Assembly (NCBI GenBank): GCA_011372345.1
Contig: DRTC01000574.1
Coordinates: 1-17,845, forward strand
Source: Candidatus Cloacimonadota bacterium
GTDB taxonomy: Bacteria; Cloacimonadota; Cloacimonadia; Cloacimonadales; TCS61
Length of the DNA: 17,845 nucleotides
Reading direction: 5' to 3'
Part shown: positions 8,041 to 15,095 of the stretch, one piece after another
Layout of the letters: each line of letters opens with the position of its first letter
Numbering within the stretch: the first letter of the stretch is position 1
Made by a program: the position numbers and the translations under genes
The notes under the pieces: model-generated
What the model saw: the letters and a program-made list of their open reading frames with translations, nothing else
Database searches by the model: none
Told to the model about the DNA's origin: nothing

Positions 8041-8466
8041 TTACAAAAAAATCCTCTTTTTTGTTGGATTTTCACCTTTACTTTGAATCATTTCTGTAAA
8101 TTCGGTTGAGACTTGAGCAAATTTCTGTCCTTCGGAAGCAGAAATCCAGGTCAACCTAAATCTTCCATCATCAAGATTCAACGATTCAAAGACTTTTTTG
8201 ACGATCGCCATTCTTCTGCGAGTATGATAATTACCAACCTGGTAATGACAATCTCCGGGATGTCAACCACCGACCAGAACACCGTCTGCTCCGCGCAAAT
8301 AAGATTTGATCAAAAATACAGGGTCGATCCTGCTGGAACACATAACTTTGATGGGAAGGATCGCAGTCGGATATTGCATCCTGTTGATCCCGGCCAGATC
8401 TGCTCCAGTATAGGAACACCATTTACATAAAAAACTGACGATTTTTGGTGAGAAGTCCTTTTTCAT
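8041..8466 (-). CDS. mvhD: Selenocysteine-containing MvhD-like protein (copy 2)
   Basis: A 141-aa MvhD-domain protein with an in-frame TGA at 8263-8265 decoding residue 68. Visible landmarks: Cys14-K-W-Cys17-S-Y, G-A-D-L-A-G, V-M-Cys43-S-S-R, G-A-D-G-V-L-V-G-G just before the TGA, and H-P-G-D-Cys73-H-Y-Q-V-G-N, R-R-R and W-I-S-A-S-E-G after it, ending at TAA 8041-8043. Similarity to MvhD on both sides of the TGA in one frame excludes a random stop. ATG 8466 has AAGGAAA upstream. It stands directly before the double-length hdrA, the expected electron acceptor of MvhD. A 17-nt hairpin at 8230-8246 provides a plausible SECIS. It differs enough from copies 1 and 3 to be an old paralogue, not a recent duplication, which suggests a different binding partner for each copy. 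Confidence 0.92.
8230..8265 (-). promoter_or_regulatory. Sec UGA codon with bacterial SECIS-like hairpin (mvhD copy 2)
   Basis: UGA at 8263-8265, a 16-nt spacer, then ATTACCA-GGT-TGGTAAT (8230-8246): a 7-bp stem and loop GGU. Compared with copy 1 the loop-closing pair is A-U instead of U-A, so pairing is kept while sequence changes. Spacing is identical to the other two copies. Confidence 0.8.
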
Positions 8467-8633
8467 AAATTATTTCCTTTATCCTTAAAAATCACAAACA
8501 ACAAATCCCAAAAAATAAATAAATTCCAAATACAAATATCAAAATAACAAACGAACCGATGCTTCGATTTGTTTTGAATTTGATATTTTGATCATTGTTA
8601 TTTATTTGAATTTTGTTATTTTGAATTTCATCT
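8467..8633. repeat. Large imperfect palindromic repeat, copy A
   Basis: About 145 bp (8486-8630) rich in CAAAT, AAATA and AACAAA units on one arm and TTTGAA, TTATTT and TTTGTTATTT on the other. The arms surround the central AACGAACCGATGCTTCG. It is an imperfect long inverted repeat of the same family as 10876-11050; the two share an identical segment of about 30 bp (8533-8563 versus the region around 10950-10980). It fills the whole gap between the second FrhB-like gene and mvhD copy 2. Confidence 0.7.
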
Positions 8634-9728
8634 TCATTTCCCCAATTCCTCAAATTCTTCTTCTTTATAGATCATGACCGGAATTTCTTCTTCCACATTC
8701 CTTCCTGGCACAAAATCAAATAAACCTGCAACCTGTTCTCCTGTTTTCTTGAAAACAGCAGCTACCGGAATATCAGCAGGACAAACATCGGAACATTGAC
8801 CGCAGGCAACACAGGAAAAACTCATATGGGAAAGTCTCCCAAGATGGAAAAAAAGAGTATCCGGTGGAAGTCTGATCGCACCTTTCTGTTCCAATTCTCT
8901 TTCCAAAATCGGAGTGTTATAATCAAAATTAAAAGAATCAAAATCGCAAAGCGTGCAGTAACAGATCGGGCAAACGCTGTTACAGCCGTGACATCCGATA
9001 CATTTCCCGAAAATATCGATCAGACCATCGAGTTTTGTTTGAGAATTATCTATTTGAGAAAAAAGATTTTCCTTTTCTAATTTTCGTTTTTTTAGTAGCG
9101 GATCAAGTTTGGAAAGATCAAATTTTTCATCAGAAACTTGTGCATCAAAACCTTCTGCAAATTTCACAGCTTTTTCCGAATGAAGATACATTTTACAAGT
9201 TTTCTGATCTTCTCCCACGAGCGAGATCAGAATATCGGAATTCTCGGGAGCAAAATGTTCACAAGCTTTGCAGGTCGGTCTTATTTCAGGATGAATTTCA
9301 CTTTTTTTTGCAGCTTCCCAATAATCCGGAAGATGTTTTTCGATTTCTCCTGAAGCATTCATTTTTATCGGGAAAACACCGCTGCAGGAAGATGAGATCA
9401 GCAGGAAATTGTCAAGTGTTCCCTGCTCTCTTTTCGCAAGTTCGATAAATGCCCTGAATTCACAGGGTTTGGTCACAACTGCGATTGGTTTTTCGAGAGG
9501 AGTGAAGCGAGAGAGGATTTGTCCTGCATTTGCCGGCATTAAAGGCATTAAAGGAGCAATTTCATCGAGATTTTCCTGATCCGTTATCAAGCCGTAATCT
9601 ACTGAGCCTTTATCATTGATCTTCCTTAATGAAAATATCCCACTAACTTTCTTTTTTTCCAGGAGGAAATGTAAAAATTCTTTGAGGGCTATTTCAGGTT
9701 CTTTATTGATCGTTAATAATTTGTTCAT
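8634..9728 (-). CDS. FrhB/FdhB-like iron-sulfur protein (second of tandem pair)
   Basis: A 364-aa relative of the adjacent 9725-10861 product. The N-terminal half has P-L-M-P-L-M-P-A-N-A and V-V-T-K-P-C-E-F-R-A, matching the conserved Cys/acid region of FrhB/FdhB beta subunits, then S-S-S-C-S-G-V-F and C-K-A-C. The C-terminal half holds two [4Fe-4S] motifs, Cys243/246/249/253-Pro with I-C-Y-C-T-L-C after it, and Cys306/309/312/316-Pro, then F-D-F-V-P-G-R. The start overlaps the previous stop by four bases (ATGA), with GGGAGGAG upstream, so the two proteins are translationally coupled and probably form a heterodimer. The role is likely electron transfer between a soluble donor and the HdrA/MvhD proteins. 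Which nucleotide or cofactor the flavin domain uses cannot be read from the sequence. Confidence 0.82.
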   Translation of the reverse strand: MNKLLTINKEPEIALKEFLHFLLEKKKVSGIFSLRKINDKGSVDYGLITDQENLDEIAPLMPLMPANAGQILSRFTPLEKPIAVVTKPCEFRAFIELAKREQGTLDNFLLISSSCSGVFPIKMNASGEIEKHLPDYWEAAKKSEIHPEIRPTCKACEHFAPENSDILISLVGEDQKTCKMYLHSEKAVKFAEGFDAQVSDEKFDLSKLDPLLKKRKLEKENLFSQIDNSQTKLDGLIDIFGKCIGCHGCNSVCPICYCTLCDFDSFNFDYNTPILERELEQKGAIRLPPDTLFFHLGRLSHMSFSCVACGQCSDVCPADIPVAAVFKKTGEQVAGLFDFVPGRNVEEEIPVMIYKEEEFEELGK

Positions 9729-10861
9729 GATGTCTCTCCTCCCGGTTCAGCACTTTTCACAAGTTTACCCAGTTCTCCCAGTTCATCCAATTTATAATCC
9801 CGCATTGGAAGTGCATCACCGATGTTTTCACCAGCAATATAATCAAAAGTCTTCTGAGTTTTAGAAGCAACATAACTGAAAATCTTGGAAACAGGAATAT
9901 TCACGGGACATGCATCGGAACATAAACCACATGAAACACAGGAAAGACTCATGTGAGACATTCTGCCGGTATGGAACATCAATCTATCGAGAGGAAATGC
10001 CAATCCTCCTTTGTTCTCTGCTCTGATCAATATTAAATCGGAATTCGGTTTGGAAACAGAAGTATCGAAATAACACTGACGGCAATAACAGATCGGGCAT
10101 GAACTCTGGCAATTATGACAACCAATGCAATTTGCAAATGTTTCTTTCAAATTTGAAAAACCATCAACCATGGAACTGATTGTTCGATAAGATTCGGTTT
10201 TATTCTTTTCTCTTTGTTTCTTAACAACTGCAATATTTTTTTCCCATTTATTAAGATTTTCAGATCGTTCTATTTCGAGATTTTTTAAAATTTCAGAGCC
10301 TTTTTCATTGTTGGATATAAATAATATTTTCCCATCATCAAATCCAAAATGAATGTCACTTGCAGAATTTGAGAATTTATCACAGATCTGGCAAACAGGT
10401 TTAATATCCTTTGAATTCCAATCTTTTTCATTTAGAATTTTATTGAAAACCTGCTCCCCTTTTTCCGGATCGGAAATATAATCCTGCATGGGAAGAGCTC
10501 CGGGACAATCATAACTTAAGAGAATAATATCAGCTAAATTGATCTGCTTCAATTTGGATAATTCAATAGTTGCTCGAATTTCACAAGGTCGCATTAAGAC
10601 TGCTATCTTAAATTTTCCTTTTCCTTTACGAGTATATCTTTTCAGAGCTTTGGCAGCATTTACCGGCATGATCGGAGCAAGCGGATTAAAGTCCTCGAAC
10701 AGATTTTTATCTTTGCTCAAAATCCAGGCATAAGAATCTTTTGCCGGAACAAGCATCGGCATTAAAACTGCATCGAAAATACCTTTCTCAACTGCTTGTT
10801 TAAAGAAATCCCTGATTTGGTTGCGAATTGATAATCCATCTTTATTAGAAACTTCCGTCAT
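9725..10861 (-). CDS. FrhB/FdhB-like iron-sulfur protein (first of tandem pair)
   Basis: A 378-aa protein with an FrhB/FdhB-type N-terminal region: M-P-M-L-V-P, N-P-L-A-P-I-M-P-V-N-A-A, V-L-M-R-P-C-E-I-R-A, and Y-D-C-P-G-A-L. A mid-domain C-Q-I-C follows, then two C-terminal [4Fe-4S] motifs, Cys245/248/251/255-Pro with I-C-Y-C-R-Q-C, and Cys308/311/314/318-Pro. The C-terminal F-D-Y-I-A-G-E is shared with its paralogues. An in-frame ATG at 10894 exists. ATG 10861 is chosen because AGAGGAG lies directly before it, and the extra residues of the longer form merely translate that ribosome binding site. It follows the QmoB-like gene across a large palindromic repeat and overlaps the next gene by four bases. 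Beta subunits of this type feed electrons from F420, NAD(P)H or formate dehydrogenase in known complexes; the donor here is unknown. Confidence 0.82.
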   Translation of the reverse strand: MTEVSNKDGLSIRNQIRDFFKQAVEKGIFDAVLMPMLVPAKDSYAWILSKDKNLFEDFNPLAPIMPVNAAKALKRYTRKGKGKFKIAVLMRPCEIRATIELSKLKQINLADIILLSYDCPGALPMQDYISDPEKGEQVFNKILNEKDWNSKDIKPVCQICDKFSNSASDIHFGFDDGKILFISNNEKGSEILKNLEIERSENLNKWEKNIAVVKKQREKNKTESYRTISSMVDGFSNLKETFANCIGCHNCQSSCPICYCRQCYFDTSVSKPNSDLILIRAENKGGLAFPLDRLMFHTGRMSHMSLSCVSCGLCSDACPVNIPVSKIFSYVASKTQKTFDYIAGENIGDALPMRDYKLDELGELGKLVKSAEPGGETS

Positions 10862-10875
10862 TAATTCTCCTCTTC

Positions 10876-11050
10876 TTAAAATTACAAATAACAAATCATA
10901 AAAAACAAATAAATCTCAAACTACAAATCCCAAAAGACAAATAAATTACAAATATCAAAATAACAAACGAACCGATGCTTTGTTCCGTTTTGAATTTGTA
11001 ATTTTGGTTATTGTTATTTATTTGATATTTATTATTTGTCATTTGGAATT
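10876..11050. repeat. Large imperfect palindromic repeat, copy B
   Basis: About 175 bp from the FrhB-like ribosome binding site to the QmoB-like stop codon. It has the same architecture and centre (AACGAACCGATGCTT) as the element at 8486-8630 and lies in the same orientation. The arms are rich in ACAAATAA and TTATTTGT units and can fold into a long imperfect hairpin. The two copies bracket the tandem FrhB/FdhB-like pair exactly. Confidence 0.7.
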
Positions 11051-12739
11051 TTACCTGACTGCTTCTTTAACTTCCTGATAAAGCTGCGGATTAGTAAAAT
11101 GTCTTGTCCTGATAGAACCGGAAGGACAACTGCCAACGCAATTTCCGCAACCACGACAGATCGCTTCATTAACAACAGATATTCCTTTATCTTCATCAAA
11201 ATAGATGGCTCCGTATCCGCAAACTTGCAGACAGGTCTGACATCCGGTGCAATATGCTTCTAAAATCTCCGAAACCATCACTTCCGGAATTATTTTCTGT
11301 CCCGGGATCAACTGCGTGAATATTTTCCCGGCAGCAGCTTTTGCCTGCATAATGGCATCGGTAATGCTGCATGGTCCACGCGCAGAACCGATGATGAAAA
11401 TTCCATCGGAATTAGTGGAAACAGGATTGATCTTCAAATGTGCTTCCTGGAAAAATCCGGTTTCATGCAGGTCGATACTAAGAAGCTCGGAAAGGTCTTT
11501 CGCATCAGCACTTGGGATCATTGCCGGAGCAAGAACTACCAGATCATGTTTTCCCTGTTTCTTCTCACCACTAATTTCAGTAAAATCAAGGATTGTTCCC
11601 TTCAAAGCAATGTCTGTAATTCGTACAAAATCGACACCACTCTCTTTGATCTTTTCATAATATTGCTGGTCTTCCTTATTAGGAAGACACAAGTCTTTTA
11701 TATAATGTGTTATTTTTATTTTTGATGATTGTTCTTTCAGGTAATGAGAAATTTTCAGCATATAATTACAGCAAACTTTACTGCAATATCCAACTTCCTT
11801 CCTGCCGACACAATGAATGAGACCAACAGATGCAGGTTGTTTCCCGGATTTCAAAGCAATTTTTCCTTCTCTGGATAACATTACTTCCAATTCGGAGGAA
11901 ATTAAAACATCATCATCGCTTTGATAATTAAATTCTTTCAGGCTTTTAGAATTAAAAATTCCAGATCCGTTAGCAACCACTACAGCTCCCACTAATAATT
12001 CAATCGAGTCGCTCTTATCGTTTGTGTCTTTCAGCTCAATCTCAAAATTCCCCATAAAACCGACGATCTTGTCCAAAACCGTATTTGTCATCACTTTGAT
12101 ATTTTCGTTCTCATTAACTTCTGCGATTTTCTGGTGCAGAATATTCAAACTGATTCCCTGTCTTGGCATGATCTCTTTTAAATGTGCAGTTATTCCGCCG
12201 AGATCATTTGTTTTTTCAATGAGGAAAACCTTTCTATCATTACTTGCCAGAGTAAGAGCTGCTTCCAATCCGGCAATTCCACCACCGATAATGAGAACAT
12301 CAGGAGTGCTGTCCAACTGCTTTTCAAAAAGCGGATCCTGGTATAAAACTCGATCCATCCCAGCATGAATATATTGAATTGCCTTGCGAGTCGCTTCTTC
12401 TTTATCCGGAATGATCCAGGCACATTGTTCCCGAATATTCACGATCTTATACATATAAGGATTGAGATGAGTTTTCTTGCAAACTCCGATAAAGGTCGAA
12501 TCATGATCGCGGGGAGAACAGGCAGCACATACCAGATGAGTTAATTTATTTTCATTAATTTCATCTTCGAGAAATTGCTTACCTTCATTCGAGCATAAAA
12601 GTTTATGTTTTTTAACGACTAATTCTTTATCCTTATAATCCTCAAGTTTGGAAATTTCCTCGATGATAGTATCTATATGAACACGATCAGCGATATTCGG
12701 ACCGCATTCACAAACATAAATTCCGATTTTTTCATTCAT
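11051..12739 (-). CDS. HdrA/QmoB-like flavin iron-sulfur protein (C-terminal-half type)
   Basis: A 562-aa HdrA-family protein that aligns with the second half of the 1017-aa HdrA. It opens with Y-V-C10-E-C12-G-P-N-I and A-A-C-S-P-R-D-H, the HdrA N-terminal domain. A FAD Rossmann motif follows (I-I-G-G-G-I-A-G-L-E near 148), then H-C-V-G-R and G-Y-C-S-K-V-C-C. The C-terminus has two [4Fe-4S] motifs, Cys497/500/503/507 and Cys528/531/534/538-Pro. QmoB of sulfate reducers has a similar HdrA-like body but ends in a fused MvhD domain; here that domain is absent and MvhD is encoded separately. It starts 15 bp after the QmoA-like stop with GGTGGA upstream, so the two are co-translated partners. The likely role is flavin-mediated electron transfer with its 429-aa partner. 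Bifurcation is possible but not shown. Confidence 0.9.
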   Translation of the reverse strand: MNEKIGIYVCECGPNIADRVHIDTIIEEISKLEDYKDKELVVKKHKLLCSNEGKQFLEDEINENKLTHLVCAACSPRDHDSTFIGVCKKTHLNPYMYKIVNIREQCAWIIPDKEEATRKAIQYIHAGMDRVLYQDPLFEKQLDSTPDVLIIGGGIAGLEAALTLASNDRKVFLIEKTNDLGGITAHLKEIMPRQGISLNILHQKIAEVNENENIKVMTNTVLDKIVGFMGNFEIELKDTNDKSDSIELLVGAVVVANGSGIFNSKSLKEFNYQSDDDVLISSELEVMLSREGKIALKSGKQPASVGLIHCVGRKEVGYCSKVCCNYMLKISHYLKEQSSKIKITHYIKDLCLPNKEDQQYYEKIKESGVDFVRITDIALKGTILDFTEISGEKKQGKHDLVVLAPAMIPSADAKDLSELLSIDLHETGFFQEAHLKINPVSTNSDGIFIIGSARGPCSITDAIMQAKAAAGKIFTQLIPGQKIIPEVMVSEILEAYCTGCQTCLQVCGYGAIYFDEDKGISVVNEAICRGCGNCVGSCPSGSIRTRHFTNPQLYQEVKEAVR

Positions 12740-12754
12740 AAATCCACCTAAATT

Positions 12755-14044
12755 TTATCTTCCGGACAGCGAAAGAATACCGGCAACAGCAGCTTCCGAC
12801 TGGATAACGGAATTCTGAATATCTTTCGGACCTTCCGCACAACCGGCAACATAAATTCCCGGTCTGGAAGTTGCCACTGACCCTAACCGGAAAGACTGAG
12901 CTGCAATAAATCCATAGGGATCACGATCTATTCCCAGTGATTTGGCAAGTTCCTCCACCCCATCTGAAGGAGTAATCGCACTCTCCAGAATCACCATATC
13001 AACAACTAAAGCATCTTCTTTATTTTTATTATTTATATATGAAATTTTTAACTTCCCGTTCGTTTCTTTGATATTCATTTTTTCCCTGTCTGCCAAAAAA
13101 ACAAATTCGGAAGAATGAGATTTCACATCTGCATAAAACTTCTGGTAAGTCTTATCGATCACACAAATATCAGAATAAAAATTATAAACCTTTGCTTCGG
13201 GAAGTTTATGTTTTATAAAATGAGCATGCTTGGAAGAAGACATACAGCAGACATTCGAGCAATATCCAACTTTTTCTCTGCCTACACAATGAATGATAGC
13301 AACAGAATCAGGAGCTTTCTCCGAATCTCTTAAAACAAGTTTTCCTTCAGTCGGACCATTGGAAGCAAAAAGTCGTTCAAACTCGAAAGCAGTATAAACT
13401 CCGGGATATTTCCCATAACCTAAATTCTGCATTCCGCTGACATCATATGTATCAAAACCTGTAGCCACAATTATTCCCCCAACTTTTACTTCCATTTTCT
13501 CATCTTTCTGGGTCAGGTCGATCGCAGCGAACATACAGGCTTCCACACATTTGGAACAATTTTCTTTTCCCGATAATTGCAGGCAATGAGTCGGATCGAT
13601 ACGAGGAACATTCGGCAACGAACCGGAACAGGGAACATAAATCGCTTTCTTGTCCATCAGGTTCTCTTCCCATTCGTTCTTTAAAACAACCGGACAAACT
13701 GGATAACACATTCCGCAGCCAAGACACGCTTCCAGACTGACATAACGAGCTTTTTTGTTGATCGTTACCGTTAAATTTCCAGGTTCACCAGTTACTTTCT
13801 CAACACTGCTCAAAGTCAGTACTTCAATATTAGGATCCTGCAAGATTTCCTGCTGGATAGGAGCTACGAGACAGGTTGCGCAATCAAGGTTAGGAAAGGA
13901 CTCTTCATCTTTTATAACCTTTCCGCCGGTAATAGGTAACTTCTCTACAAGATAGACTTTTTTCCCAGCTTTGGAAAGCATTAGACAGGCATCCATTCCG
14001 GCTATTCCGGAACCGATTACTAAAACATTTTCAAAGGCTTTCAT
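12755..14044 (-). CDS. HdrA/QmoA-like flavin iron-sulfur protein (N-terminal-half type)
   Basis: A 429-aa HdrA-family protein, close in length to QmoA. It has a FAD motif I-G-S-G-I-A-G at 10-16, Cys55-A-T-Cys58-L-V-A-P, a [4Fe-4S] motif at Cys107/110/113/117-Pro, a second Cys group C-S-K-C-V-E-A-C, H-C-V-G-R, and G-Y-C-S-N-V-C-C-M. The C-terminal F-R-L-G-S-V-A-T-S-R-P-G-I-Y-V-A-G-C segment closes the flavin domain. It matches the first half of the 1017-aa HdrA in order and spacing of motifs. Gene order MvhD, QmoA-like, QmoB-like suggests that the three products form one unit. AAAGGAAAT precedes ATG 14044. A membrane QmoC or an adenylylsulfate reductase (apr) is not visible, so a role in sulfate reduction is not supported by this window. 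Confidence 0.9.
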   Translation of the reverse strand: MKAFENVLVIGSGIAGMDACLMLSKAGKKVYLVEKLPITGGKVIKDEESFPNLDCATCLVAPIQQEILQDPNIEVLTLSSVEKVTGEPGNLTVTINKKARYVSLEACLGCGMCYPVCPVVLKNEWEENLMDKKAIYVPCSGSLPNVPRIDPTHCLQLSGKENCSKCVEACMFAAIDLTQKDEKMEVKVGGIIVATGFDTYDVSGMQNLGYGKYPGVYTAFEFERLFASNGPTEGKLVLRDSEKAPDSVAIIHCVGREKVGYCSNVCCMSSSKHAHFIKHKLPEAKVYNFYSDICVIDKTYQKFYADVKSHSSEFVFLADREKMNIKETNGKLKISYINNKNKEDALVVDMVILESAITPSDGVEELAKSLGIDRDPYGFIAAQSFRLGSVATSRPGIYVAGCAEGPKDIQNSVIQSEAAVAGILSLSGR

Positions 14045-14060
14045 TCATATTTCCTTTTTT

Positions 14061-14113
14061 CGTAAAACAACTTGCCGGTTAATATCCTGGATAAGTTAGC
14101 AACTTGTCTTACG
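14061..14113. repeat. Inverted repeat between mvhD copy 3 and the QmoA-like gene
   Basis: Arms 14061-14074 (CGTAAAACAACTTG) and 14100-14113 (CAACTTGTCTTACG) match at 12 of 14 positions around a 25-nt loop. It ends next to the ribosome binding site of the downstream gene and has no U-tract, so it is more likely a repeat or translation-affecting hairpin than a terminator. Confidence 0.55.
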
Positions 14114-14144
14114 AAAATAAACATTATTTTATAATATTTCAAAT

Positions 14145-14573
14145 TTATATATGAGTATCTTTTTTAATTGGATTGGGACCTATTCTTTTAATTTTTTCTG
14201 AAAAATCGTTGGCTATTTCTGTATATCTTTTCCCTTCAGATGCAGAAATCCAAGACAATTGAATTCTTTCGGGATCGATATTAAGGACTTCAAATACTTT
14301 TTTTAATAAAGCATATCTTCTGCGGGCATAATAATTACCTACCTGGTAATGACAATCTCCGGGATGTCAGCCGGCAACCAGAATGCCATCTGCTCCATTG
14401 AAGTATGTAGTTAATAATAAATTATGATCTACTCTACTGGAACACATAACACGCACCACATTTATCGATGAAGATATCTCGGTTTTAGAAGCTCCGGCTT
14501 GATCCGCCGCAGCATAAGTACACCAATTGCAAAGGAATGCTACTATTTGAGGTTTAAAATCAGTTTTTTCCAT
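14145..14573 (-). CDS. mvhD: Selenocysteine-containing MvhD-like protein (copy 3)
   Basis: A 142-aa MvhD-domain protein with an in-frame TGA at 14367-14369 as residue 69. Before it: Cys15-N-W-Cys18-T-Y, V-M-Cys44-S-S-R, G-A-D-G-I-L-V-A-G. After it: H-P-G-D-Cys74-H-Y-Q-V-G-N-Y, A-R-R-R, W-I-S-A-S-E-G-K, ending at TAA 14145-14147. GAGGAT lies before ATG 14573. It is the promoter-proximal gene of the redox cluster and precedes the QmoA/QmoB-like pair. In QmoB the MvhD domain is fused, so this protein probably supplies that domain in trans. The A-D-Q-A-G variant (G-A-D-L-A-G in the other copies) and different tail show it is a diverged paralogue. The hairpin 16 nt after the TGA supports selenocysteine insertion. 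Confidence 0.92.
14334..14369 (-). promoter_or_regulatory. Sec UGA codon with bacterial SECIS-like hairpin (mvhD copy 3)
   Basis: UGA at 14367-14369, a 16-nt spacer, then ATTACC-AGGTA-GGTAAT (14334-14350): a 6-bp stem with a 5-nt loop whose second base is G. The seventh pair of copies 1 and 2 is an A-A mismatch here, widening the loop. Position and total length (17 nt) are unchanged. Confidence 0.75.
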
Positions 14574-14628
14574 TTATCCTCATTAATTTAGAGTCTATCT
14601 ATAAAGTATGTTTTTTCTATAACAAACT

Positions 14629-14723
14629 CTCCTAATCCCTCTTTGACAAAGAGAGGAAACATCGATGGATAAAGCAAATACGCTATTCCATTCTCCCCTC
14701 TCTTTGTCAAAGAGGGAATGGAG
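14629..14723. repeat. REPIN-like pair of inverted palindromes
   Basis: The 19-nt core CCTCTTTGACAAAGAGAGG occurs at 14638-14656 and, exactly reverse-complemented, at 14697-14715. Both are flanked by similar CTCCnnATTCC-type sequence. Each core is itself palindromic (CTCTTTG-A-CAAAGAG). Two inverted REP-like units about 40 bp apart form a REPIN-type element in the spacer upstream of mvhD copy 3. Confidence 0.75.
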
Positions 14724-14806
14724 ATGAATTTACGGATTAACTCTATTTATTTTTCAAATTCTGCAAAATGAGAAATGCAACTCTTTTCGCATTTTTTTTT
14801 AAATAG

Positions 14807-14842
14807 AAAAAAAGGAGCATTCGTATTATATAGAATACTCCT
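14807..14842 (-). terminator. Rho-independent terminator of the DsrE-TusA operon
   Basis: On the minus strand, 7 nt beyond the TusA stop, AGGAGTATTC pairs with GAATGCTCCT (one G-U pair) around a 10-nt AT-rich loop, followed directly by seven Ts. This marks the end of the DsrE-TusA transcript and separates it from the redox cluster. Confidence 0.85.
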
Positions 14843-14849
14843 TATAAAA

Positions 14850-15074
14850 TTAAAACTGGATCTGAGCGCTATGTTTTCCTGTTCCGTCATCCATGCAGAA
14901 TAATAATGTTTTTCCTGTTCTACCGCACCAGGCTTTAATATCAACCGGGAATGAAGGGCAATCTGCCTTTATTTCCAGGATATCTCCAGCTTCCATTGTA
15001 GGTACCATTGCCACAACCTTAAGAATTGGTTGAGGGCATTTAAGTCCTAAACAATCAAGATTTTTTACAGCCAT
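14850..15074 (-). CDS. TusA/SirA-like sulfur carrier
   Basis: A complete 74-aa TusA-family protein: Cys8-L-G-L-K-Cys13-P-Q-P-I-L near the N-terminus, then the G-D-I-L-E-I-K-A-D-C-P-S-F segment typical of the family's beta strand and Asp-Cys-Pro site, and C-terminal Cys residues. Cys13 of CPxP is the expected persulfide carrier. AGGAGGAAA precedes ATG 15074. It follows the DsrE-like gene by 21 bp and is closed by a terminator, so DsrE and TusA form a two-gene operon. TusA-DsrE pairs pass sulfane sulfur between proteins. In YedF the same two domains are fused and linked to selenium metabolism, a notable alternative next to three selenoprotein genes. Which element is carried is not decided by the sequence. 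Confidence 0.9.
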   Translation of the reverse strand: MAVKNLDCLGLKCPQPILKVVAMVPTMEAGDILEIKADCPSFPVDIKAWCGRTGKTLLFCMDDGTGKHSAQIQF

Positions 15075-15095
15075 TATTTCCTCCTATTTTATTTA

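Noticed and set aside
9035..9448. 137-codon plus-strand frame antisense to the FrhB-like gene
   Set aside because: Composition is that of a shadow frame and the opposite strand has clear Fe-S motifs.
12755..14044. A full Qmo complex for sulfate reduction
   Set aside because: The QmoA/B-like pair is present, but there is no QmoC membrane subunit and no apr, sat or dsrAB gene in the window, and the MvhD part is not fused to the QmoB-like protein.
4384..14369. The three in-frame TGAs as nonsense mutations or assembly errors
   Set aside because: All three fall on the same motif residue, the frame stays open and conserved for a further 72-74 codons, and each is followed by a similarly placed hairpin. 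Independent errors would not coincide.
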